Shown here: in pieces, positions 8,232 to 16,887 of the stretch
Layout: every line of letters begins with the position of its first letter
Numbering within the stretch: position 1 is the first letter of the stretch
Notes under the pieces: generated by a model
What the model was told of the DNA's origin: nothing
What the model saw: the letters and a program-made list of their open reading frames with translations, nothing else
The model's database searches: none
DNA from: Pollutibacter soli
Lineage (GTDB): Bacteria; Bacteroidota; Bacteroidia; Chitinophagales; Chitinophagaceae
Direction of reading: 5' to 3'
DNA: 64,000 nucleotides
Assembly: GCA_029269725.1 (NCBI GenBank)
Contig: JARJHS010000001.1
Location: 248,001-312,000, forward strand
Program-made: the position numbers and the translations under genes

Positions 8232-9530
8232 ATGAAGAATTATTCCGGTTTTGCAGGACTCGTTTATACTTCCCTGGTTGCATTTCTCGTTTATTCTTCG
8301 GTGTATGCATTTCGCAAACCATTTACTGTAGGGGATTTTGAAGGTTTGAAATTCTGGAATGTTCCGTACCAGACGCTACTGATCATTGCACAGGTGCTGG
8401 GTTATATGCTCAGTAAGTTTTACGGCATCCGATTCATATCCGGTTTAAAAAGAATTGGTCGATGGAAAACCAGCGCAGTGTTAATTGGCATCAGTTGGAT
8501 TTGCCTGTTCTTCTTTGCATTAGTACCGCCACCGATGGGCATTCTTTTATTGTTTGTAAATGGATTTATGCTCGGGTTCATGTGGGGTATCATCTTCAGT
8601 TATATCGAAGGACGACGGGGTACAGACTTTGTCGGTACAGTGATGGCCATCAGCTTCATATTTGCCGGGGGTTTTACACGCACAGTGGCGAGGTGGGTGA
8701 GCTTACGGTGGGGTGTAAGCGATTTCTGGATGCCCTTTGCAACCGGATTGATATTCGTTTTGCCACTGGCATTATTTGTTTTTCTTCTGGAGAAACTTCC
8801 TCAACCTGACGAAGAAGATCGCCTGGAAAAATCAGTGCGAGAACCGATGAATAAAGCCGACAGGAGGAATTTTCTTCGCTATTTCGGTACCGGTCTGGTG
8901 GCTGTTGCAATCACTTATTTTATTCTGACAGTCATGCGGGATATACGCGACAATTATATGTCGAATATCTGGGATGAACTAGGATACAGAAATGATTATT
9001 CAATTTTTGCAAAATCAGAAACGATCAGTGCTGTTATTATTTTGTTGTTGCTGAGTATGATTGTTTTTATCCGTAGAAATTTTAAAGCTTTAGTGATCTC
9101 TCACGCTATCATAGCTGCAGGGCTTTTAATAGCGGGGCTGGCATCGGTACTGTTTATAAACGAGCTTATCAGCGGTGCTATATGGATGCAGGTCACCGGA
9201 ATTGGACTTTACCTGGGATACATTCTTTTCAACTGTATCTTTTTTGAAAGGATGATTGCCAGTTTCCGGATCAAAGGCAATATCGGTTTTGTAATTTATC
9301 TTGTCGATGCTTTTGGTTATCTCGGAAGTGTTTCTATCATGATCGCAAAATCATTTTTTCCCGCAGAGATTAACTGGACTGTATTTTATTCCAATGTAGT
9401 TGTTGTTGGAACAGGGATCGCACTGGCGGCTACTGTTGTATCTTATTTTTATTTCAGAAAAAAATTTCAACAAAAAAATATAGTCACTTCCGGTGAGATG
9501 GGAGCGCTTGGGGTAAACATAGCATCATGA
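8232..9530 (+). CDS. DUF5690-family MFS-like membrane transporter
   Basis: A multi-pass inner-membrane protein, about 12 hydrophobic segments in 432 aa, resembling major facilitator transporters of the DUF5690 group common in Bacteroidota. I chose ATG 8232 because the longer frame begins with a TTG at 8208, 24 bp upstream, and the product from 8232 starts directly with MKNYSGFAGLVYTS before the first membrane segment. It has the conserved start region YSSVYAFRKPF and a central basic loop around residues 195-215. Its stop overlaps the FAD oxidoreductase start by 4 bp (ATGA), indicating translational coupling. An importer for the phosphonate released in the periplasm is the simplest reading of the context, but specificity is not visible in the sequence. 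Confidence 0.82.
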   Translation: MKNYSGFAGLVYTSLVAFLVYSSVYAFRKPFTVGDFEGLKFWNVPYQTLLIIAQVLGYMLSKFYGIRFISGLKRIGRWKTSAVLIGISWICLFFFALVPPPMGILLLFVNGFMLGFMWGIIFSYIEGRRGTDFVGTVMAISFIFAGGFTRTVARWVSLRWGVSDFWMPFATGLIFVLPLALFVFLLEKLPQPDEEDRLEKSVREPMNKADRRNFLRYFGTGLVAVAITYFILTVMRDIRDNYMSNIWDELGYRNDYSIFAKSETISAVIILLLLSMIVFIRRNFKALVISHAIIAAGLLIAGLASVLFINELISGAIWMQVTGIGLYLGYILFNCIFFERMIASFRIKGNIGFVIYLVDAFGYLGSVSIMIAKSFFPAEINWTVFYSNVVVVGTGIALAATVVSYFYFRKKFQQKNIVTSGEMGALGVNIAS

Positions 9531-10648
9531 GTAAAAAATCTGCCATAGTTATTGGTGCCGGGATCATCGGACTTGCAACAGCGAGAGCTCTGGCCGTTCG
9601 GAATTATCGGGTGACCGTAATTGAAAGAGATGCGTTCGCCAACGGTGCCAGCGTACGGAATTTCGGAATGATCTGGCCCATTGGGCAACGGGAAGGTGCA
9701 GAGTTCGAACGAGCGAAACGATCAAGGTCGATATGGCAACAGGTTTGTACTGAGGCACGCATCTGGTATGATCCGGTGGGCTCTCTTCACCTGGCCTATG
9801 ACGAACTTGAATGGAGAGTCATTTGCGAACTGGGTGATGTGTTCCATCATCGTGGATATAAGGTCTTGAATAAAGAAGCCACCATCTGCAGATCGGAAGC
9901 TGTGCTGGAAAAAGGATTGAAGGGAAGTCTTTATAGCGCTGATGAAATGATAGTTGATCCGAGGAAGACGAGCACAGCAATTGCAGAATTTCTGAAGTCA
10001 AAGTACAAAGTAGAATTTCATTTCAGCACAATTGTTACTGCGATCGATTATCCGAAAGTCATCTGCAATGAAAAAGAATGGGAAGCTGATAAAATTTTTA
10101 TTTGCACCGGTGCTGATTATGATGGTTTTTATGGAAATCAGTTTCGCATGCAGGCCGTTACGAGGTGTAAGCTCCAGATGATGCGTATGATCGCGCAACC
10201 TGGTGATTGGCGTATTGGTCCTGCACTTTGCGGAGCACTGTCACTTGCACACTACAAAAGTTTTGAGGCGGCACCTTCACTAGCAGACCTGAAAAAGAGA
10301 TTTGAAGACGATTACCCTGAATACTTACGCTGGGGGATACACGTAATGGTTTCGCAGATGCAGGCCGGTGAACTCATAATCGGAGATTCACATGAGTATG
10401 GACAAACTCCGGATCCGTTCGGCAGACATTTTATCAACGAAATGATCCTTGATTACCTGAAAACATTTACAGTGTTTCCGAATCCGGTCGTAACTGAATC
10501 ATGGCATGGTGTATATACGAAACTCACTGACGGAAGAACACACTGTGTATTGGAGCCGGAAAGTGGTGTTACAATTATTAATGGCCTTGGCGGTGCAGGA
10601 ATGACATTGAGCTTTGGACTTTGCGAGGAATTGATCGCTTCGGGATAA
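9527..10648 (+). CDS. FAD-dependent oxidoreductase of the phosphonate-associated DAO family (TIGR03364 type)
   Basis: A glycine/D-amino-acid-oxidase-like flavoenzyme. The Rossmann motif GAGIIG lies at residues 10-15, followed by ERDAFANGASVRNFGMIWP; GASVRNFG is characteristic of the TIGR03364 family, which recurs in phosphonate operons. The C-terminal FAD-binding signature is NGLGGAGMTLSFG. Related operonic flavoenzymes oxidise 2-aminoethylphosphonate or its N-methyl form to phosphonoacetaldehyde, which would feed the HAD hydrolase upstream and replace a PhnW transaminase. The start overlaps the transporter stop by 4 bp. It is the last gene of the run; about 260 bp of non-coding DNA follows. 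The family call is strong, the substrate inferred. Confidence 0.88.
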   Translation: MSKKSAIVIGAGIIGLATARALAVRNYRVTVIERDAFANGASVRNFGMIWPIGQREGAEFERAKRSRSIWQQVCTEARIWYDPVGSLHLAYDELEWRVICELGDVFHHRGYKVLNKEATICRSEAVLEKGLKGSLYSADEMIVDPRKTSTAIAEFLKSKYKVEFHFSTIVTAIDYPKVICNEKEWEADKIFICTGADYDGFYGNQFRMQAVTRCKLQMMRMIAQPGDWRIGPALCGALSLAHYKSFEAAPSLADLKKRFEDDYPEYLRWGIHVMVSQMQAGELIIGDSHEYGQTPDPFGRHFINEMILDYLKTFTVFPNPVVTESWHGVYTKLTDGRTHCVLEPESGVTIINGLGGAGMTLSFGLCEELIASG

Positions 10649-10730
10649 TTCTGCTATGAAATAATATCTCTTTAAGCCCCGGTTTTAATCGCGGTATGCT
10701 TCAATCAAAAAAAATAAGGGGATTTCTGTT

Positions 10731-10759
10731 TTTGATGAATATAAACTTTCCTATATTTG
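10731..10759 (+). promoter_or_regulatory. Bacteroidota-type promoter upstream of MATE gene
   Basis: A TTTG element at 10731-10734 and a TAnnTTTG element (TATATTTG) at 10752-10759 have 17 bases between them, close to the -33/-7 consensus of the Bacteroidota primary sigma factor. Transcription would begin near 10766, leaving a leader of about 145 nt before the MATE start. That leader contains an 11-codon ORF at 10782-10817 and an inverted repeat near 10829-10865. Confidence 0.6.
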
Positions 10760-10911
10760 TCCTTCCATTCAAAAACAGGTTATGAACATCGCTATCATTG
10801 TGGTAATGTCTTGTTGAGTACCATTTCCCCGGAAATAACTCCTTTACCTTTCCCTGCTATCCGGGTGTATTTTTTTACATAACCTGATTCACTTTTTAAA
10901 TTTAGTTCTAT

Positions 10912-12330
10912 ATGCAGACCATTACCAGGGAGCATAATAAAGTTGGTGGCTTCATACAAGTCATAAAAGAATCTCTCCGCGGAGATGAACATGATTACAC
11001 TACCGGAAGTATAAAGCGTGCGGTGATCCTGCTGGCTATTCCCATGATGCTGGAAATGATCATGGAAAGCGTATTCGCAGTAGTTGATATTTACTTTGTC
11101 AGTCATCTTGGAAAGCATGCAACGTCAACGGTAGGGCTCACAGAATCGGTGATCACGATTGTATATGGCATTGCCATGGGCGTAAGCATGGCAGCAACAG
11201 CAATGGTGGCACGGCGGGTAGGAGAGAAGAATTATTCTGAAGCAGCGCATTCTGCTGTCCAGGCGATTATCGTTTCATTATTAATCACTGTTGTCATTAG
11301 TATTGCGGGAATCATTTTTGCCGCTGATATATTACGATTGATGGGAGCCGAAGCTGAAACTATTGCTACCGGTACCGTCTATACGAGAATTGTATTTGCA
11401 AGCAGTGCCGTCATCATGTTGCTGTTCCTGATCAATGGAATTTTCCGTGGTGCGGGAAATGCGATGATGGCGATGAAAAGTTTGTGGCTCGCAAATATCT
11501 GTAACATCATTCTTTGCCCGATTTTGATCAATGGACTTGGTCCGGTTCCGGCACTGGGTTTAAAAGGTGCTGCATTTGCTACAATGATAGGCCGTGGTAT
11601 CGGCGTACTTTATCAGCTCTATCATCTGTTTGATGGAAAAACACTCATCAGGTTTGCGAGATGGATGTTTGTTCCTGCCTGGGATCTTATAAAATCGCTG
11701 ATCAATGTGGCATGGCCGGCAACGCTGCAATTCCTCATTGGTTCCGGAAGCTGGATTGTATTGGCAGCATTGGTTGTACAAACGGGTCAGAGTGAAGCAT
11801 CAGCAGGTTACCAGATTGCAATCAGGATCATTATGTTTTTCATCCTTCCAGCCTGGGGTATGAGTAATGCAGCAGCAACACTTGTAGGCCAGAATCTAGG
11901 TGCAGGAAATCCCGATCGTGCGGAGAAATCGGTAAACCAGACGGCGAAGTATAACGCCGTTTTTATGGCCGCGATGTCACTGATCTTTCTAGTCCTTGCG
12001 GAATATATCGTTGCATTCTTTACGAAAGAGGCCGCTGTCGCAAAGTATGCGGTACAGGCAATGCGGATTATAAGCGCAGGATATGTTTTTTATGGGATTG
12101 GGATGGTATTTGTAAACGCCTTTAATGGTTCGGGCGACACGCGCACTCCTACCGTTATTAATATATTCGGCTTCTGGTGTTTACAAATTCCACTGGCCTA
12201 TCTTCTTGCAAAAACATTGGGCTTCGGTCCGGCAGGAGTATTTATTGCAATCCCTGTAGCAGAAACCGCCATTACTTTGGCCGCCTGGTATGTTTTCAGG
12301 AAGGGAAAATGGAAGAAAGTAAAGATATAA
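10912..12330 (+). CDS. MATE-family multidrug/toxin efflux transporter
   Basis: Inner-membrane exporter using a Na+ or H+ gradient. At 472 aa with about 12 membrane segments it is full length. Conserved features are AIPMMLEMIMESVFAVVDIYFVSHLG in pieces at the first membrane segment, the loop ARRVGEKNY, GNAMMAMKS in the middle, and GQNLGAGNPDRAEKSV in the second half, matching the repeat structure of MATE proteins. About 30 hydrophilic residues precede the first membrane segment. It has its own promoter (10731-10759) and is not part of the phosphonate run. The exported compound cannot be predicted. Confidence 0.93.
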   Translation: MQTITREHNKVGGFIQVIKESLRGDEHDYTTGSIKRAVILLAIPMMLEMIMESVFAVVDIYFVSHLGKHATSTVGLTESVITIVYGIAMGVSMAATAMVARRVGEKNYSEAAHSAVQAIIVSLLITVVISIAGIIFAADILRLMGAEAETIATGTVYTRIVFASSAVIMLLFLINGIFRGAGNAMMAMKSLWLANICNIILCPILINGLGPVPALGLKGAAFATMIGRGIGVLYQLYHLFDGKTLIRFARWMFVPAWDLIKSLINVAWPATLQFLIGSGSWIVLAALVVQTGQSEASAGYQIAIRIIMFFILPAWGMSNAAATLVGQNLGAGNPDRAEKSVNQTAKYNAVFMAAMSLIFLVLAEYIVAFFTKEAAVAKYAVQAMRIISAGYVFYGIGMVFVNAFNGSGDTRTPTVINIFGFWCLQIPLAYLLAKTLGFGPAGVFIAIPVAETAITLAAWYVFRKGKWKKVKI

Positions 12331-12724
12331 GTCCGAACAGCCATTCAAAAGTAAGCAGGCAAAAGGCAATAGTAACACCCGGAACCCAGAAGTAAGGGAA
12401 TGGTTGTATTATGTATGCAAAAGACAAAAGAACTTTTTAGCGCTAAAATATAATTAGAGAGTTCAATTCCCCCGCGCTTCAACATGGTATTTGAAACATT
12501 TATTTTACGGCTTTAGCCTGTATGCATTCTATTATATCAATTGACAAATGACAACTTCCGAAAACTGGAAACTGAAAACCGGCTGTTGAGGCTATAAACT
12601 AAGAACTAAGAACTAAGAACTAAGAACTTACTTATTGCCATCATCGATTATTTATTACCTCCGGATTCTCAATGTTTCAGAAAAAAATACGATAATTGCA
12701 AATAGCTGTTCAAGCAGCTTTCTT
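12331..12724. other. Intergenic region without a recognisable gene
   Basis: AT-rich sequence between the MATE gene and a decayed gene. The only structure I see is the 7-bp tandem repeat at 12597-12628. No ORF here has a convincing protein product and I see no terminator with a clear T-tract. Confidence 0.6.
12597..12628. repeat. Tandem 7-bp repeat, unit AAGAACT
   Basis: Four exact copies of AAGAACT at 12601-12628, preceded by a partial copy. It belongs to the AACTNNN class of heptad arrays also seen at 28744-28778 and 37354-37367. Confidence 0.9.
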
Positions 12725-13027
12725 TTAATCCTCACCCTTCTTAAACCAATACAAAGTTGCTGTACCAGGTTGCCCGGTTTTTAATTCGCGCCTGATGAAA
12801 TTGTTTAATTAACGAAGCAACTGGCATGATTTTATGTGGATTCTTTTTACACCCACATCATCTATCCACCTATCCTTCCCAAGACCAGTAACTTCGTAAC
12901 CCTCTGTTTGCAATTTCAGTAGTTTTTTAAGTTCAGTCCTGCTTACCTTCTGCAAAAGCTAACCTGCGATCATTACCTGGTCCGGATTAATTCCGGTAGG
13001 AACCCTATTTTTTAATCCCAACTCTGG
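12725..13027 (-). pseudogene. Decayed protein-coding remnant, family not recognised
   Basis: On the minus strand a protein-like reading runs from about 13027 to 12815 with a TAG codon inside it, after the peptide NPDQVMIAG. It then reads TELKKLLKLQTEGYEVTGLG and KDRWIDDVGVKRIHIK and stops. A second frame continues with RRELKTGQPGTATLYWF and ends at TAA 12725-12727. No start codon opens either piece. One internal stop plus one frameshift points to a broken gene rather than chance. The family is unknown to me. Its remnant may overlap the start of the (+) gene at 13034. Confidence 0.4.
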
Positions 13028-13033
13028 GTTATT

Positions 13034-16000
13034 ATGGTAAGCTCAACCTGGCCGCATTGTAAAGTGCAAGGCCGATTCGTATTCGAAAGAACTGCACTGA
13101 CAGCATTTTTCCTTTTTATGTCAGTCGTTTCCATGGCTCAATCCGGCCCCAGGCAGGAACAAGTTGCTATTGCAAAAAGCTGGAGCCAGGTAGTAAATAA
13201 TTCAGATGTTTTACCGGAGTCAAGACATGAATCTGGCTTTGTGGAATTTGGCGGAAAATTTTACCTGATCGGCGGGCGTGGCAAAAGAGCGTTGAATATC
13301 TTCAATCCCGAAACAAAAACATGGACTACCGGCGCACCTGTTCCCGGAAATAAGGAGCTTCATCATTTCCAGGCGGTAGTCTTCCAGAACAAAATTTATA
13401 TCATCGGTGCATTCACTCATTGGTTTCCTGAAGAGAAACCCGTTGGTGATATTTATATCTACGATCCGCTAATCAATCGTTGGTCAGTGAAAGTTAATGC
13501 AATCCCTGTTGATCGCAGGCGCGGTGCGGCTGGTGCAGTGGTACATAACAATCTTATTTATCTCGTCGGTGGAATAAGGAACGGACATACCGATGGATGG
13601 GTAAACTGGACTGATAGTTACAACCCGATTACGGGTGAATGGCTGCGACTCGCTGATGCCCCGCACGAAAGAGATCATTTCCAGGCTGCTGTACTGAACA
13701 ATAAACTGTATGCTGCCGCCGGTAGAAAGACAGGATTCACATCACTATTGGGCGATACTGAATCTTCAGTTGATGAATACAATTTTGAAACAAACACCTG
13801 GCGTACTTTACCACCAGCATCGGATATACCGACACCAAGAGCAGGAAATGCCGGGGTTGTGATCGATAACAAATTGTTGGTTGCCGGAGGCGAAAGCAAT
13901 GCCAATGGCGCACATCCTGACGTAGAATTATTTGATCCGGTGATAGGCTCATGGACTGAGCTGCCATCGATGCTGACCGGTCGGCACGGTACCCAGGCCC
14001 TATTATACAAAGGAACCGTTTACATCGCGAGTGGCTGGGGATACATCACAGAAACATATGCTGATGAGTTACAAACACAGGAATCATTAAGTATAGTTGA
14101 TGAGACTGCGACTTCTGCACCTTCGCTTATCAGACCCTTGCCAAATATTTCTGTGATAAGCGATGTCGCAGAAAAAATACTGGATCTCACCGGTTATTTT
14201 AAAGATGACAACACAATAACCGGACTTGCTTACACGGTTACACGTATATCGAATACCGCAATTGTTACCTCTACTTTTATTTCCGGTGATACATTGAGAA
14301 TTAAGTTGCAGCCATCAAAAACTGGTAACTCGTCTATAAAAATAAGGGCAACAGATGTTGATGGTTTTTCTGTAGAAGATGAATTCGTTATTACTGTGGT
14401 TCCACCTCTTCCCACGGCACCAAAAGTTGATGAAGCATTAAGCGATAGAAAAGTTCCTGTCAATTCTGGTGTTCTGGATATCGATCTCAGCGACGTTTTT
14501 ATTGACGATATGCCTTTTGATAGTCTTGAACTTTCTATTCATAATATCTCAGACAGCTCTGTAATAACCAAAGCTGCTATTATTGGAAATGAGTTGAGAA
14601 TAAACATGCCTGCTAATAAACTCGGCAATACAAATATTACGATCCGGGCAATGGATAAAGATTCGTTGTATGTGGATGATATCGTGAATGTAGAAATAAT
14701 CTCAAAAACACAGACAGTACCTACGGTAAAAACCCCATTGACTGACATCAAACAAAAAGTCAACTATCCAGGAAAGGTCATCAACCTGAATAATATTTTT
14801 GATGATGATCAGCACGAATTGAACTATGATGTTGTAAAAAATACGGACAGCATACTGGTCACAACTATAATAGAGAATGACAGTCTTTCCCTGATTATTA
14901 CTCCGGATCTCACGGGGCTTGCACAAATAACGGTTCGTGCTACTGATGCTGACGGACAATTTGCGGAAGAGAGTTTCAATGTGATGATTTATCTACCCGA
15001 TTCGGTTCCTGTCGTTGCTGTACGAATCAATAGTGGTGGACCTGGCATCGTAAAAAATGGAATACAATGGTCGGCAGACAAATATTTTACCGGCGGTGAA
15101 AAATATGCTGAGCCTTTACCGATTGGCGGAACGCAATTTCCTGAATTGTATCAGTCAGAACGCTATGGAGATTTCATGTATGCCATACCGGTGCCAAATG
15201 GTAATTACAATGTAAAACTTCATTTCGCAGAAATTTACTGGAAAGAAAAAGGAGAGCGGGTTTTTAACGTCAATATCGGCGGGATGAAGGATACACTGAA
15301 GAACTTCGATATCATCGCATCAGCCGGCGGTTCACAAAAATCAGTGATTGCAGGCTTCGACAGCATCGAGGTCAAAAATGATACTTTAAAGATTGATTTT
15401 TCCGGGGTATACGATAATGCAAAGATTTCTGCCATCGAAATTTCCTCTCCTGAATTGATGAAGATCAATAACCCTCCTTATGTTTCATTGGCCATCCCAG
15501 ACCAGGAAATGAACTTCGGAGAAGCAGAAAAGCTGATCAATATCTATAAAGTTTTTTATGATGATGATGGAATTGCACGGCTGAAACTGAGTGTTGATTA
15601 CATCTCGGACAGTACGATGATTTCTTCCGCAATAATAACCGGAGTGACTTTAAACCTGGATGTTGTTAAGAGTAAATCAGGGAAGGTAAGGATCAGGTTG
15701 AAAGCAACCGATGATGGTGGCCTTTCGGCAACAGAAGAGTTTACCCTTACCATTAACGAGCCCACACCGGAACCTCCTGTGGTTCATATCCCATTGAAAG
15801 ATATCACGGCAGCAGTAAATGCTACGGTCCCTGCGATATCACTGGATTCGGCATTTAAAGACAATCGCGGATTTGCCCAATTGAATCTACGTGTGAAAAG
15901 AAATTCAAACGCTGCGATAGTAACCAGCGCCGTTATTAAAAACGGAAAATTATCACTTGTGCTGGGTCGTAACCGAACAGGAAGATCTGTAATTACTATA

Positions 16001-16828
16001 TCAGCTACCGATGTGGATGGCCTCTTTGCAGAAGATGAATTTGTGGTAACGGTTACACCGCCGGATACTGTCATCAACACGCATATCCGTATCAATACAG
16101 GAGGGGAAACAGAAATACTTGATGAAAATATATGGGAAGCTGATCAATATTTTTCAGGCGGCACTTCTTACAGCCATACAGAAAGTATCCGGAGAGGAGA
16201 AAACAATGTGGATGGTACAGAGCGTTTTGGTGATTTCAGCTATAGTATTCCTGTTCCGCGCGGCAGCTATACCTTGAAATTGTACTTTAAAGAGCTGTAC
16301 TGGACTTCAGTTGGACAAAGGGTATTCAATATCGATGTTGAATCCAGACAGATCAGGGTTGCGAATTTTGACATTGTGAAGAAGGCAGGTGGTGCAGGGA
16401 AATTATTCGTGCAGGAGTTTAAAGATGTCAATGTAATCGACAGCGCACTCGATATCAGTTTTGCTTCAATAACTGATAATGCCCAGGTGGCCGCTATTGA
16501 GATCATTACCAACCCGATTATTTTGGCGAGAAAAATTCCTGTTGATACATCGGTGCTCCGAATACCTGCCGTGGGTAGTTTCATAATCTACCCCAACCCG
16601 GTGACTACAAGCACAATAACAATGATGTTGCCGGAAGGATACAAAGGAGGCAGACTGGAATTGACTATATACAACACAAACGGATCGCTGGTGTACAGAA
16701 TTCCTCAGTTGACAACGGCAGCCAGGCAAGCAACTGTCACGTTACCGGTGGGCATTTCAAAAGGTACTTACCTGGTAAAACTCAGGGAAGGAACTGAAGT
16801 ATTTATTTCAAGAATTATTGTGCAATAG
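13034..16828 (+). CDS. Large secreted kelch/Ig-like/malectin protein with T9SS C-terminal sorting domain
   Basis: A surface or secreted carbohydrate-binding protein of 1264 aa. In order: an N-terminal signal region (hydrophobic residues about 22-34, SMAQ), kelch repeats at about 45-340 (GGRGKRALNIFNPETKTW, GGIRNGH, GGESNANGA), then cadherin-like Ig domains. A first malectin domain lies near 660-800 (RINSGGPG, FAEIYWKEKGERVFNVNI). One more Ig-like pair follows, then a second malectin domain near 1015-1140 (RINTGGETEILDENIW, FKELYWTSVGQRVFNI). The C-terminal about 80 residues are a type A sorting domain (FIIYPNPV, GTYLVKL). T9SS would export it and cleave the tail. The first about 20 residues are unusually polar, so the true start may be the GTG at 13064. 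It stands alone in its transcript. Confidence 0.9.
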   Translation: MVSSTWPHCKVQGRFVFERTALTAFFLFMSVVSMAQSGPRQEQVAIAKSWSQVVNNSDVLPESRHESGFVEFGGKFYLIGGRGKRALNIFNPETKTWTTGAPVPGNKELHHFQAVVFQNKIYIIGAFTHWFPEEKPVGDIYIYDPLINRWSVKVNAIPVDRRRGAAGAVVHNNLIYLVGGIRNGHTDGWVNWTDSYNPITGEWLRLADAPHERDHFQAAVLNNKLYAAAGRKTGFTSLLGDTESSVDEYNFETNTWRTLPPASDIPTPRAGNAGVVIDNKLLVAGGESNANGAHPDVELFDPVIGSWTELPSMLTGRHGTQALLYKGTVYIASGWGYITETYADELQTQESLSIVDETATSAPSLIRPLPNISVISDVAEKILDLTGYFKDDNTITGLAYTVTRISNTAIVTSTFISGDTLRIKLQPSKTGNSSIKIRATDVDGFSVEDEFVITVVPPLPTAPKVDEALSDRKVPVNSGVLDIDLSDVFIDDMPFDSLELSIHNISDSSVITKAAIIGNELRINMPANKLGNTNITIRAMDKDSLYVDDIVNVEIISKTQTVPTVKTPLTDIKQKVNYPGKVINLNNIFDDDQHELNYDVVKNTDSILVTTIIENDSLSLIITPDLTGLAQITVRATDADGQFAEESFNVMIYLPDSVPVVAVRINSGGPGIVKNGIQWSADKYFTGGEKYAEPLPIGGTQFPELYQSERYGDFMYAIPVPNGNYNVKLHFAEIYWKEKGERVFNVNIGGMKDTLKNFDIIASAGGSQKSVIAGFDSIEVKNDTLKIDFSGVYDNAKISAIEISSPELMKINNPPYVSLAIPDQEMNFGEAEKLINIYKVFYDDDGIARLKLSVDYISDSTMISSAIITGVTLNLDVVKSKSGKVRIRLKATDDGGLSATEEFTLTINEPTPEPPVVHIPLKDITAAVNATVPAISLDSAFKDNRGFAQLNLRVKRNSNAAIVTSAVIKNGKLSLVLGRNRTGRSVITISATDVDGLFAEDEFVVTVTPPDTVINTHIRINTGGETEILDENIWEADQYFSGGTSYSHTESIRRGENNVDGTERFGDFSYSIPVPRGSYTLKLYFKELYWTSVGQRVFNIDVESRQIRVANFDIVKKAGGAGKLFVQEFKDVNVIDSALDISFASITDNAQVAAIEIITNPIILARKIPVDTSVLRIPAVGSFIIYPNPVTTSTITMMLPEGYKGGRLELTIYNTNGSLVYRIPQLTTAARQATVTLPVGISKGTYLVKLREGTEVFISRIIVQ

Positions 16829-16837
16829 AAGTCAGAT

Positions 16838-16877
16838 TCTAAAAAAAGCCACTCGTCAATGAGCGGCTTTTTTTAGA
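16838..16877. terminator. Bidirectional intrinsic terminator between convergent genes
   Basis: Bases 16838-16850 pair perfectly with 16865-16877 (13 bp including seven A:T pairs), with a further CTC/GAG pairing inside the loop. The A-run and T-run on either side serve both directions: the kelch/malectin gene (+) and the ABC-F gene (-). Confidence 0.85.
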
Positions 16878-16887
16878 ATATTAAAAG

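Noticed and set aside
10795..11118. 107-codon minus-strand frame over the MATE start
   Set aside because: Overlaps the MATE leader and its first membrane segment; no support as a gene.
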